A DNA stretch of 64,000 nucleotides from Veillonella absiana (lineage in GTDB: Bacteria; Bacillota; Negativicutes; Veillonellales; Veillonellaceae). The notes beneath the pieces are model-generated. The model worked only from the letters and a program-made list of their open reading frames with translations. It was not told the origin of the DNA and did no database searches. Shown here one piece after another: positions 25,998 to 34,625 of this stretch (within the stretch, counting starts at the first letter, position 1; each line of letters begins with the position of its first letter). Where the stretch lies: NCBI RefSeq assembly GCF_032970905.1, contig NZ_JAWJZA010000003.1; one strand, written 5' to 3'. The translations under genes were made by a program, and so were the position numbers.

Positions 25998-26507
25998 ATG
26001 AAAAAAGTATTATTTTTGGACCGTGATGGCGTCCTAAATCGTGACACCGGGTATCTACACTCTGTGGATGAACTCGAGTGGATTCCAGGTGCCAAAGCGG
26101 GATTAGCCTATGCGCATAGCAAGGGCTATGATCTCATTGTGGTGACAAACCAAAGTGGTATTGGTCGTGGTTACTATACCGTAGAGGATATGAATATCTT
26201 ACACGAACATATGAATAGAGAACTCACAGCCAATGGTGCACCTATTTTGCATTTCTATTATTGTCCTCATCATAAGGAGGGGACCATTCTAGAATATGCT
26301 ATAGAGTGCGATTGTCGTAAACCAAAACCAGGCATGATTTTACAGGCCTTTCATGATTATGACATTGACCAAAAGGCTAGTTTTCTTATTGGCGATAGCC
26401 CTAGAGATGTAGAAGCGGCTGAGGCTGCTGGCATTCAGGGCTATTTGTTTGATGGTGTTAATTTATTACATACGATACAAGCAATTCTGCAGGAGCGTAT
26501 ACAATAG
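25998..26507 (+). CDS. gmhB: D,D-heptose 1,7-bisphosphate 7-phosphatase
   Basis: HAD-superfamily phosphatase of 169 residues that removes the C7 phosphate between the two HldE reactions. 'LFLDRDGVLNRDTGYLH' (nucleophile Asp), 'VVTNQSGIGRGYYT', 'YYCPHHKEG' with 'CDCRKPKPGM' (zinc-binding Cys/His loop) and 'LIGDSPRDVEAAEAAG' are present. The ATG at 25998 follows AGAAAGGA by about 8 bases; a longer in-frame extension was rejected as it lacks a site and family similarity. Confidence 0.94.
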   Translation: MKKVLFLDRDGVLNRDTGYLHSVDELEWIPGAKAGLAYAHSKGYDLIVVTNQSGIGRGYYTVEDMNILHEHMNRELTANGAPILHFYYCPHHKEGTILEYAIECDCRKPKPGMILQAFHDYDIDQKASFLIGDSPRDVEAAEAAGIQGYLFDGVNLLHTIQAILQERIQ

Positions 26508-26518
26508 GAAGAGAGTAT

Positions 26519-27523
26519 ATGAAAGACTACAAAAATATACTAATTATAAAAATGAGCTCTTTAGGGGATATTATTCATGCATTGCCTACGCTCTATGCAT
26601 TACGCAAGAACCTACCAAATGCCAAAATTACTTGGGCTATTCACGAACAATTTGCTGGGCTGTTACCAGGAAAACCGTGGGTTGATGAGGTTATCATCAT
26701 TGACAAGAAACAATTGAAATTATTTGGATATTTGAAACAATTGTACACAGATTTACGGGGTCGCCATTTTGATATGACCTTGGATCTACAATGTTTAGCG
26801 AAGAGTGCTATTGTATCGTGGTTATCTGGTGCACCTGAAAAATATGGTTACTGGGAATTACGTGAGGGCAGTCAATTCGTCAACAAGGCACTAGTAGGTA
26901 AACATCAATACGATCATGTTATTGAACGCTATCTCGACACCGTTAGACAACTTGGCGGATCGGTGGATACTATTGAATTCCCATTGCCAAGTGATGCGAC
27001 CTGTTACCAGCATGTGGTAGATATGTTAGGTTCTGAGGGGATACAAGATGACTATGTTTTGGTGGCTCCAGGTGCCCGTTGGACGGTGAAAGAATGGCCA
27101 GTGCTGTCCTTCGCTGAATTGTGCAATCGATTATGCCAAGAGGGACGCAAAGTTGTTCTCATGGGTGCTAAAGATGATTTAGGAAAAAGTCAATCTATTG
27201 TGGATGCCGTTCAAAGCAATAATCTAGTAAATTTAACTGGAAAAACAACAATGCCTGAATTGATTGAATTGATTCGTCATTGTAGTTTATATATTAGTGC
27301 CGACACAGGGCCATTGCATATTGCTAATGGACTTAAGAAACCGTTGATCGCTTTGTTTGGTACTACATCGCCAGAACGAACAGGTCCTTATGGTGGGGAT
27401 TACATTCATTTAGTGATTTCACCTACATCTAAGGCCACTCCAGAGAACCCATTGATTGATGATCCAGAGTGTATGGCCCAAATTACAGTGGACCAGGTGT
27501 GGGATGTATATAAAGCACTATAA
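26519..27523 (+). CDS. waaC: LPS heptosyltransferase I-like (GT9)
   Basis: Glycosyltransferase family 9, 334 residues, expected to add the first heptose to Kdo of the LPS inner core at the inner face of the membrane. 'ILIIKMSSLGDIIHALPTLYALR' is the classical GT9 opening (Asp acts as base), with 'LDLQCLAKSAIVSWLSGA' and the C-terminal ADP-heptose site 'YISADTGPLHIANGLKKPLIALFGTTSPERTGPYG'-like region spanning about 258-292. The start lies 11 bases after gmhB. WaaC identity is likely from context and the N-terminal motif. Confidence 0.88.
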   Translation: MKDYKNILIIKMSSLGDIIHALPTLYALRKNLPNAKITWAIHEQFAGLLPGKPWVDEVIIIDKKQLKLFGYLKQLYTDLRGRHFDMTLDLQCLAKSAIVSWLSGAPEKYGYWELREGSQFVNKALVGKHQYDHVIERYLDTVRQLGGSVDTIEFPLPSDATCYQHVVDMLGSEGIQDDYVLVAPGARWTVKEWPVLSFAELCNRLCQEGRKVVLMGAKDDLGKSQSIVDAVQSNNLVNLTGKTTMPELIELIRHCSLYISADTGPLHIANGLKKPLIALFGTTSPERTGPYGGDYIHLVISPTSKATPENPLIDDPECMAQITVDQVWDVYKAL

Positions 27524-27637
27524 TTATTGAAGTAGATTAAATTTGTTGGTACATTAATATAATTAAAGCCAATTGTTATTGTATAGACTTAGAATCACAT
27601 TATATTCGGTATGACCTATTGAAGGAGAGGAGCTCAT

Positions 27638-28675
27638 ATGGAACTTGATCATAAGCGTATCGTTGTAACATTTCTTATGCATTTAGGGGATGTTATTTTA
27701 ACGACACCATTTTTAGAAGTCTTACGTAGAGCAGCTCCTCATAGTCATATTACCTATGTAATGGATGAGAAATTACAAGAGGTTATGCAATATAATCCCA
27801 ATATTGATGCATTAGTGACGGTCGATAAAAAAGGTCGTCATAATAGTATCTCCGGTTTAAATGAAGTGGCTAAGGAAATTAATCGACAAGGAAAGCCAGA
27901 TATTGTGATTAATTTACATCCTAATGAGCGTACATCCTATTTAGCATGGAAAATTGGAGCTAAGGTGACAACAGGAATGAGTCATTTCTTGTTCCGCCCT
28001 TTCATGACAAAATATACTCGTTTGGACCGGAAAACATTACATGCGGCAGATATGTACATTAATGTATTAGAACAACTAGGTGTATCTAATACGATGAATC
28101 ATGGGCTTACCATTGAAACTTCTGAGGCATGGGATAATCAAGCACATGATTTTTATGAAACTTATGATGTGACTCGTGATGATATTGTCATTGGATTCAA
28201 TATTGGTAGTGCTGTTCCAGAAAAGCGTTGGCCACGGGAGCGATTTGCTCATGTGGCGGATTATTTTGGTCATCAAGGGTATAAAACGGTATTCTTTGGT
28301 GGTCCTATGGATCAGGATATGGTAAATGATGTGGTACAGGTGATGGAAACTGAGCCTATTATCACTACTGGTAAATTTTCATTAGGGCCATTGGCATCAG
28401 CGATGAAACGGTGCCAATTAATGATTACCAATGATTCTGGCCCTATGCATGTGGCTATTAGTCAACATGTTCCAATTGTAGCTTTGTATGGACCATCTAA
28501 TCCATTCTTTTACGGGCCGTATCGTGCTAATGCTATCGTACTTGAATCGATGGATAAATACGAAGTTGGTAAAAGTATGAAACAAGTAATTCGGGAAGGA
28601 AAATATAAAGGATTACAAGTGATATCAGAAGAGGCTGTTATTGATGCAGCTGAACAATTAATTATCACTAAGTAA
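27638..28675 (+). CDS. glycosyltransferase family 9 (heptosyltransferase II-like)
   Basis: Second GT9 enzyme, 345 residues: 'VTFLMHLGDVILTTPFLEVLR' opening, 'PDIVINLHPNERTSYLAWKIG', 'IGFNIGSAVPEKRWPRERFA' and 'LMITNDSGPMHVAISQHVP' (ADP-heptose-binding loop). The opening resembles WaaF/RfaF-type heptosyltransferases, so it may add the second inner-core heptose. A gap of 114 bases from waaC and a strong GGAGAGGAG site suggest it could have its own promoter. Acceptor specificity cannot be read from sequence. Confidence 0.85.
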   Translation: MELDHKRIVVTFLMHLGDVILTTPFLEVLRRAAPHSHITYVMDEKLQEVMQYNPNIDALVTVDKKGRHNSISGLNEVAKEINRQGKPDIVINLHPNERTSYLAWKIGAKVTTGMSHFLFRPFMTKYTRLDRKTLHAADMYINVLEQLGVSNTMNHGLTIETSEAWDNQAHDFYETYDVTRDDIVIGFNIGSAVPEKRWPRERFAHVADYFGHQGYKTVFFGGPMDQDMVNDVVQVMETEPIITTGKFSLGPLASAMKRCQLMITNDSGPMHVAISQHVPIVALYGPSNPFFYGPYRANAIVLESMDKYEVGKSMKQVIREGKYKGLQVISEEAVIDAAEQLIITK

Positions 28676-28684
28676 GGAGTTTAT

Positions 28685-29662
28685 ATGAATTATGTAGTCT
28701 TTGATTTGGAATGGAATCAACCCTTTGGTAATGATATTAGTTTTATGAAGCATACTAAAATGCCTATTAGTGGTGAAATTATCCAAATTGGCGCAGTAAA
28801 ACTCAATGAAGACTTACAAATCATCGACCAATTTTTAGTGATGGTAAAGCCTAAATATTTAACTCGAATGCATAAGCATGTACGAGAGTTAACAGGTATT
28901 AGCAATCAGGATTTAAATACAGGTGTGCCCTTTAAAACGGCATTCGTACAGTTTGATTTATGGTGTGGTGACGATTGCATCCTCCTATCTTGGGGAAGCG
29001 ATGATGTAACTATGCTTCGTGAGAATATTGTATTACACAAAATTAAAACGAACCGATTAAGTTCTTGGGTAGATGCACAATTATTATATGCTTATGAACG
29101 TCATGGCAATTCTGAACAAGTATCTGTACAACGAGCAATGGCGGATTTACAAATTTCTCCTGGTAATTTGACAGCCCATAATGCATTACATGATGCTATA
29201 TTTACAGCTGAGATTTGTCAAAAAATATCTTTTAAACAAGGATTATTACATTATGAAGATATACGGAAATTAGGTCCCAATCCATTTTTATTTCCCCCTA
29301 TAATATCGTTTTTCATTTATGAGAACTTTCAAGAAAAGAAACGTATTCTCTATGATAAACGTATTCGAATATCCTATTGTCCGTATTGTCAGAAGGAATT
29401 GACAATGCTAAAGCCGGAACGACAGCAGGGAGATAAATTTTTGGCACTTGGACATTGTCCTACTCATGGTGCATTTGCTATTCAATTACGGATTGGTAAA
29501 TACACAAAGAAAAATAATATTACGAATTTTTTTGTTACTAAAACGATTACGCATATGACGGATGAAATCCGATTAGTATATGAAGAAAAGGCCCGCATTA
29601 ATCGTGAAAAGGAAGAACGATATTTAGCGAAGTTGCAGGCTCAACAAGTAGAAGAACATTGA
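28685..29662 (+). CDS. DEDDh 3'-5' exonuclease with C-terminal zinc-ribbon-like tail
   Basis: N-terminal exonuclease domain (about 1-185): 'NYVVFDLEWNQ' (DxE), 'SWGSDDVTMLRENI' (second Asp) and 'LTAHNALHDAIFTAEI' (His-x4-Asp) give the DEDDh set of the DnaQ/ERI/KapD group. The C-terminal third carries 'ISYCPYCQKELTML' and 'LGHCPTHGAFAIQLRI', a CxxC...CxxH pattern likely to bind zinc, then a charged Lys/Glu helix. It could trim RNA or single-stranded DNA; the substrate is unknown. It follows the second heptosyltransferase by 9 bases. Confidence 0.8.
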   Translation: MNYVVFDLEWNQPFGNDISFMKHTKMPISGEIIQIGAVKLNEDLQIIDQFLVMVKPKYLTRMHKHVRELTGISNQDLNTGVPFKTAFVQFDLWCGDDCILLSWGSDDVTMLRENIVLHKIKTNRLSSWVDAQLLYAYERHGNSEQVSVQRAMADLQISPGNLTAHNALHDAIFTAEICQKISFKQGLLHYEDIRKLGPNPFLFPPIISFFIYENFQEKKRILYDKRIRISYCPYCQKELTMLKPERQQGDKFLALGHCPTHGAFAIQLRIGKYTKKNNITNFFVTKTITHMTDEIRLVYEEKARINREKEERYLAKLQAQQVEEH

Positions 29663-29676
29663 TAAAGGAGATAAAT

Positions 29677-31077
29677 ATGGAAAGAAAATACGCATGGCAT
29701 GAATATACTGATGCTGATTTACAAGCAGTCGCTATATTGGGCGACCAATATAGAGCATTTTTAGATAATGGTAAAACTGAACGTCAATGTGTGACACAAT
29801 CTGTAGTAGCCGCTAAAGCAGCAGGATATAGAGATTTAAAAGAATTTATTGCTAATGGTACCGAAATTAAAGCTGGAGATAAAGTATATTATACACATAT
29901 GGATAAATCCATTGCATTATTTAATATTGGTACGGATGATATTGAATTAGGCATGAATATTTTAGGTGCTCATATTGATTCTCCTCGTATTGATGTAAAA
30001 CAAAACCCTCAATACGAAGATAGCAATTTAGTATTCTGGGATACACATTATTATGGGGGTATCAAAAAATACCAATGGGTGGCTATGCCATTGGCCATTC
30101 ATGGTGTTGTTGTAAAAAAAGACGGAACTATCATTAACCTATCTATCGGTGATAAAGAAAACGATCCGGTGTTCTGTATTACGGATTTGCTTCCACATTT
30201 AGGGCAAGAACAAATGGAGAAAAAGGCAACGAAAGTAATTGAAGGGGAAGCCCTTGATTTATTAATTGCTAGCCAACCTGTGAAAGGTGAATTAAAGGAT
30301 GGGGTTACACAATTTCTAAATATTATCCTCGAAAAAGAATATAACTTTACAGAACAAGATTTACTATCTGCTGAACTTGAAATCGTGCCTGCCGGTAAAG
30401 CACGTGATATGGGCTTTGACCGTAGTATGATTATGGCCTATGGACAAGATGATCGTGTATGTGCTTACACATCTTTAGTGGCTATGCTTGAGGTGGAATC
30501 TGTAAAACGTACAACTTGCTGCCTATTGGTGGATAAAGAAGAGATTGGATCTGTTGGTGCTACTGGTATGCAATCTAGATTCTTTGAAAATGCCTTAGCA
30601 GAAATTCTTGAGTTGATGGGGAAAACTAGTGCTTTGAGTGTACGTCGGACATTGGAAAAATCTCGTATGCTATCCTCTGATGTTAGTGCAGGCTATGATC
30701 CTTTATATGCATCTGCTTTTGAAAAGAAAAATGCATCGTATCTTGGCATGGGCGTAGTATTCAACAAATTTACAGGGTCCCGTGGTAAATCTGGGTCCAA
30801 TGATGCGAATGCAGAATATATGGGCTTTATTCGTCGCATTATGGACGATAACAATGTAACATTCCAAACGGCAGAACTTGGCCGTGTTGACCTTGGTGGG
30901 GGCGGTACTATTGCTTATATTATGGCATTATACGGTATGAATGTTATAGACTGTGGTGTAGCTGTTTTGAGCATGCATGCACCATGGGAAGTGACAAGTA
31001 AAGCCGATATTTACGAAGCAAAAAAATGTTATGTAGCATTCTTGAAAGCAGATGATAAGGATTTAGGCCATGAGTAA
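29677..31077 (+). CDS. M18-family aminopeptidase (second copy)
   Basis: Zinc aminopeptidase of 466 residues, the ApeA/LAP4-like branch: 'GAHIDSPRIDVKQNPQYED', 'FDRSMIMAYGQDDRVCAYTS' (bridging Asp), 'CLLVDKEEIGSVGATGMQS' (catalytic Glu) and 'VAVLSMHAPWEVTSK' (last His). The ATG at 29677 has AAAGGAG 7-8 bases before it; an upstream in-frame ATG overlapping the exonuclease gene was rejected. It overlaps the next small gene by 8 bases. It is only distantly similar to the M18 gene at 16094. Confidence 0.9.
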   Translation: MERKYAWHEYTDADLQAVAILGDQYRAFLDNGKTERQCVTQSVVAAKAAGYRDLKEFIANGTEIKAGDKVYYTHMDKSIALFNIGTDDIELGMNILGAHIDSPRIDVKQNPQYEDSNLVFWDTHYYGGIKKYQWVAMPLAIHGVVVKKDGTIINLSIGDKENDPVFCITDLLPHLGQEQMEKKATKVIEGEALDLLIASQPVKGELKDGVTQFLNIILEKEYNFTEQDLLSAELEIVPAGKARDMGFDRSMIMAYGQDDRVCAYTSLVAMLEVESVKRTTCCLLVDKEEIGSVGATGMQSRFFENALAEILELMGKTSALSVRRTLEKSRMLSSDVSAGYDPLYASAFEKKNASYLGMGVVFNKFTGSRGKSGSNDANAEYMGFIRRIMDDNNVTFQTAELGRVDLGGGGTIAYIMALYGMNVIDCGVAVLSMHAPWEVTSKADIYEAKKCYVAFLKADDKDLGHE

Positions 31078-31468
31078 ACACGAAGAGTTAGACTTAGCAA
31101 CAATTCAAAAAACATTTGATGAAGTGAAACAAGAGGAATCAAAAGTTAAAACTGTGAAAGTAGATATTTTTGATGTTCCAGAAAATGAAGTAGAAGAATA
31201 TAAGAAAATCCGAGAAGAAGTAGCAACTGCAGCTATGGATATTATGAAACCTTATTGTGTATCTGTGAAACGAGAAACACTAGATGCAGAAGAAGGAGAG
31301 GCTGTCGTAGGCTATTATATAACTGGTGAAATTTTGATGGCGGTTATCCTTGATCCCTTTGAAGTGCCAGTGATGAAGGTTGCTAATGATAAAGGAAAAT
31401 TAAAGGAATATATTTTTGCTGCTAATGAATTAACTGAAGAAATGATTCATTCATTACAGTCTCAATAA
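31070..31468 (+). CDS. hypothetical protein, 132 aa
   Basis: I do not recognise a family. The sequence is acidic and soluble: a coiled-coil-like N-terminus ('LATIQKTFDEVKQEESKV'), a central helix 'YKKIREEVATAAMDIMKPYC', then a beta-rich part 'VVGYYITGEILMAVILDPF'. No signal peptide or membrane segment. It starts 8 bases inside the end of the M18 aminopeptidase gene, so the two are translationally coupled and may work together; that is the only functional hint. Confidence 0.7.
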   Translation: MSKHEELDLATIQKTFDEVKQEESKVKTVKVDIFDVPENEVEEYKKIREEVATAAMDIMKPYCVSVKRETLDAEEGEAVVGYYITGEILMAVILDPFEVPVMKVANDKGKLKEYIFAANELTEEMIHSLQSQ

Positions 31469-31623
31469 TCTAGAAGTAATCATTGTTTGATGTTACACTA
31501 ACGAAAAGTATGATAATCTATTTAGATGATGTTTTGCTGTCAATATTAAAAAGTAATTTTACTAGGTTAAAAGTACATCCATATTGGACAGTCGTATAAA
31601 AAATATCGTACGATTCATTGATA

Positions 31624-31668
31624 CAATGACGAATACATATTATAATAAAAGTATTATTGTTGTCATTG
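31624..31668 (+). promoter_or_regulatory. inverted repeat in the ABC-importer leader
   Basis: CAATGAC (31624-31630) and GTCATTG (31662-31668) frame a 31-base AT-rich loop and sit just before the GGAAAGGGG ribosome site of the first binding protein. It could be a regulator site or an RNA hairpin. I found no T-box core, although related importers in Firmicutes are sometimes T-box controlled. Confidence 0.4.
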
Positions 31669-31690
31669 TAAGGCGGAAAGGGGTTTTCCC

Positions 31691-32674
31691 ATGAAATGGA
31701 AGAAGGGCTTAGCCGTTGCCATCAGCGCTATTACATTAGCTGTTGCTATTGTTGGTTGCGGTAATGATGCACCAAAAAAATCTGATGGTCAATATAAGGT
31801 GGGGGTTGTCCAACTTGTTGAACATCCAGCGTTAGATGCTGCTAACAAAGGATTTGTTGATGGATTAGCATCTAAAGGTTTTAAGGATAAAGTTGTGATT
31901 GATCAACAAAATGCACAAGCTGATCAATCTAACTTGAATAGTATTGCGCAACGATTTGTATCTGATAAAAAAGATTTAATCTTAGCCATTGCTACACCAG
32001 CTGCGCAAACTATGGCAAATGCAACGAAGGATATTCCTATCCTTGGCACTGCTATTACTGATTATGAAAGCTCTAAGCTCGTTCAATCTAATCAAAAGCC
32101 AGGTGGAAATATATCTGGTACAAGTGATATGAATCCTATTAGTGAACAAGTAGACTTGATTCTAAAGGTGGTACCAAAAGCAAAGACAATTGGTGCTATT
32201 TATAGCTCTAGTGAAGTAAATTCACAAATTCAAATTGATAAGATGAAAGCATATGCAGAATCTAAAGGTTTGAAGGTTGTGGAAGTCACAGTTTCTAATG
32301 TTAATGATATCCAACAAGCTGCACAAAACCTTGTATCTCAGGGCGTAGATGCAATTTATGTACCAACTGATAATGTTGTGGCTTCTGCTATGGGAAATCT
32401 AGTAAGTATTACGGATCCTGCTAAAATCCCAGTATTTGGTAGTGAAGATAATCAGGTAAAAGGTGGCGCTTTAGCGACATATTCTGTTGATTACTATCAA
32501 CTTGGGTATCAAACTGGTATCATGGCAACAGCAATTCTTTCTGGTGAAAAAAAGGTATCTGATATGCCTATCGAAGTACAAAAAGAATTCAAATTAGTTG
32601 TGAATAAAGAAAAGTTAAATACATTAGGTATTACATTGCCAGAAGAATTAAAAAAAGAAGCACAAATGATTTAA
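31691..32674 (+). CDS. ABC importer substrate-binding lipoprotein (TrpX-like), copy 1
   Basis: Lipoprotein signal with lipobox ending at Cys23 ('AVAIVGCGND'), then a two-lobe periplasmic-binding fold of the ABC_sub_bind family (COG2984-type): 'VGVVQLVEHPALDAANKGF', 'ILAIATPAAQTMANATKDIP', 'AIYSSSEVNSQIQIDKM', 'IYVPTDNVVASAMGNLV'. Relatives have been linked to tryptophan or other amino-acid uptake, so the ligand is only a guess. It is 327 residues and anchored to the cytoplasmic membrane. A paralogue of the same length follows after 34 bases. Confidence 0.88.
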   Translation: MKWKKGLAVAISAITLAVAIVGCGNDAPKKSDGQYKVGVVQLVEHPALDAANKGFVDGLASKGFKDKVVIDQQNAQADQSNLNSIAQRFVSDKKDLILAIATPAAQTMANATKDIPILGTAITDYESSKLVQSNQKPGGNISGTSDMNPISEQVDLILKVVPKAKTIGAIYSSSEVNSQIQIDKMKAYAESKGLKVVEVTVSNVNDIQQAAQNLVSQGVDAIYVPTDNVVASAMGNLVSITDPAKIPVFGSEDNQVKGGALATYSVDYYQLGYQTGIMATAILSGEKKVSDMPIEVQKEFKLVVNKEKLNTLGITLPEELKKEAQMI

Positions 32675-32708
32675 TCATTGTGTAACATAACTTATAGGAG
32701 GACATACT

Positions 32709-33692
32709 ATGAATTGGAAAAAAAGTCTTGTTATTGCATTAAGTGCCATTACCGTAATGGCAGCTGTTGCTGGTTGCAGTTCTGATAAAGCAGCAGACGA
32801 TAATGGTCAAAAAAAAATTGGGGTTATTCAGTTAGTTGAACATCCTGCATTAGATGCAGCTAATAAAGGTTTTGTAGAGGCATTAGCATCTAAAGGTTAT
32901 AAAGATGGGGATAAAATCAAAATTGATCAACAAAATGCTCAAGCTGATCAATCTAACTTGAATAGTATTTCTCAACGATTTGTATCCGATAAGAAAGATT
33001 TAGTGTTAGCGATCGCTACGCCTGCAGCACAAAGCATGGCAAATGCAACAAAAGATATTCCTGTTGTTGGTACAGCTATTACCAATTATGAAATCGCTAA
33101 ATTAGTTCAATCAGATGCTCATCCAGGTGCTAATGTTACTGGTACATCTGATGCAACACCGGCAGAACAACAATTAGATTTAATTCTTAAATTAGTACCT
33201 AATCTTAGAACAATGGGTGTAATTTATAGTTCTTCTGAAGTGAACTCACAAATTCAAGTAGACGAAATGAAAAAATTAGCAGCTGCTAAAGGTATTACTG
33301 TAGTTGAATCTACTGTTTCTAATGTTAACGACATCCAACAAGCTGCCCAAAATTTAGTAAACCAAAACGTACAAGCTGTATATACTCCAACAGATAATGT
33401 ATTAGCATCTGCTATGGCTAACTTAGCATCCATTACAGATAATGCTAAAATCCCAGTATTTCCAGCTGATGAAGGAATGGCTAAAACTGGTGGTGTTGCA
33501 TCCTACTCTGTTGATTATTATAAACTTGGATATCAAGCAGGTTTAATGGCTGCTAAAATTTTAGCAGGTGAAGCAAAACCAGCTGATATGGCGATTGAAC
33601 ATCAAAAAGATTTCAAATTATATATCAATGATGAACGTGCACAAAAATTAGGAATTACAATTCCTGAAGAGTTGCGTAAACAAGTGAAATAA
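32709..33692 (+). CDS. ABC importer substrate-binding lipoprotein (TrpX-like), copy 2
   Basis: Tandem duplicate of the preceding gene, same length (327), lipobox Cys23 ('AAVAGCSSDK'). Most of the fold is shared almost word for word ('IQLVEHPALDAANKGFVEAL', 'QQNAQADQSNLNSISQRFVS'), but the hinge and pocket regions differ ('NYEIAKLVQSDAHPGANVTG', 'FPADEGMAKTGGVASYSVD'), which suggests different ligand preference with one shared permease. AGGAGG precedes the ATG. The next gene follows after 47 bases. Confidence 0.88.
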   Translation: MNWKKSLVIALSAITVMAAVAGCSSDKAADDNGQKKIGVIQLVEHPALDAANKGFVEALASKGYKDGDKIKIDQQNAQADQSNLNSISQRFVSDKKDLVLAIATPAAQSMANATKDIPVVGTAITNYEIAKLVQSDAHPGANVTGTSDATPAEQQLDLILKLVPNLRTMGVIYSSSEVNSQIQVDEMKKLAAAKGITVVESTVSNVNDIQQAAQNLVNQNVQAVYTPTDNVLASAMANLASITDNAKIPVFPADEGMAKTGGVASYSVDYYKLGYQAGLMAAKILAGEAKPADMAIEHQKDFKLYINDERAQKLGITIPEELRKQVK

Positions 33693-33739
33693 TAAATAGG
33701 GGGGCGGTGACGCCTCCCGTATTTTTCGAGGAGGATTCC

Positions 33740-34612
33740 ATGTTAGAATTAGTGGTCGGTACCATAACGCAAGGGTTATTATGGTCACTATTAGCCATTG
33801 GCGTTTTTATTACTTTTAGAGTATTAGATATTGCAGATTTAACAGTAGAAGGTACATTCCCAATGGGGGCCGGTATCTCTGCAATCTTATTAACAAATGG
33901 TGTAAATCCATTTGTATCTGTACTAGCGGCAGCTATTGGTGGCATGCTAGCAGGTGCAGTAACCGGTTGGATTCATACGAAATTAAAAATTCCCGCATTA
34001 TTAGCCGGTATTTTAACAATGATTGCATTGTATTCTGTGAATTTACATATTATGGGTAAAGCGAATATTTCTTTACTTCGCGTTGATACTGTATATTCCT
34101 TGTTAGGTAATTTATTCTCTACACCAACAATGTGGACGGTTGCCATTGTCGGTCTTGGTGTGGCAATTTTAAGTGGCCTCGTGTTACTTTGGTTCTTCGG
34201 TACTGAAATTGGGGCTGCATTACGTGCTACAGGTGTCAATCCTCAAATGATTCGTGCTCAAGGTGTGAATACAGATACTATGATCGTATTAGGTCTTTTA
34301 ATTTCTAATGCCTTCGTGGCTGTCTCTGGTGCTTTGATTGCGCAAAGCATCGGCTTTGCTGACGTTGGTATGGGGATTGGTACTATCGTTATTGGTTTGG
34401 CCTCTGTTATCATCGGCGAAGTATTATTCGGCGTAAAGTCCTTCGTGCGTAGTATGGTAGCTGTTGTACTTGGTTCTATTGCATATCGTATTGTTATTGC
34501 CTTGGTATTGTACCTAGGTATGCCACCAAATGATTTGAAATTATTTACTGCAGTTTTAGTAGCCATTGCGCTTTCACTTCCTACGTTGAAAGCAAAATGG
34601 TTAGCTCGATAG
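33740..34612 (+). CDS. ABC importer permease (TrpY-like)
   Basis: Integral membrane protein of 290 residues with about eight hydrophobic segments: 'TITQGLLWSLLAIGVFITFR' at the start, 'VLDIADLTVEGTFPMGAGIS', and 'IGFADVGMGIGTIVIGLASVIIG'-like glycine-rich helices spanning about 205-240. It belongs to the COG4120 / branched-chain-type permease group that partners ABC_sub_bind proteins. The ATG at 33740 follows GAGGAGG by 6 bases; a GTG at 33707 was rejected. The ATPase gene starts 13 bases after its stop. Confidence 0.88.
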   Translation: MLELVVGTITQGLLWSLLAIGVFITFRVLDIADLTVEGTFPMGAGISAILLTNGVNPFVSVLAAAIGGMLAGAVTGWIHTKLKIPALLAGILTMIALYSVNLHIMGKANISLLRVDTVYSLLGNLFSTPTMWTVAIVGLGVAILSGLVLLWFFGTEIGAALRATGVNPQMIRAQGVNTDTMIVLGLLISNAFVAVSGALIAQSIGFADVGMGIGTIVIGLASVIIGEVLFGVKSFVRSMVAVVLGSIAYRIVIALVLYLGMPPNDLKLFTAVLVAIALSLPTLKAKWLAR

Positions 34613-34625
34613 GAGGCGTTGCTAT

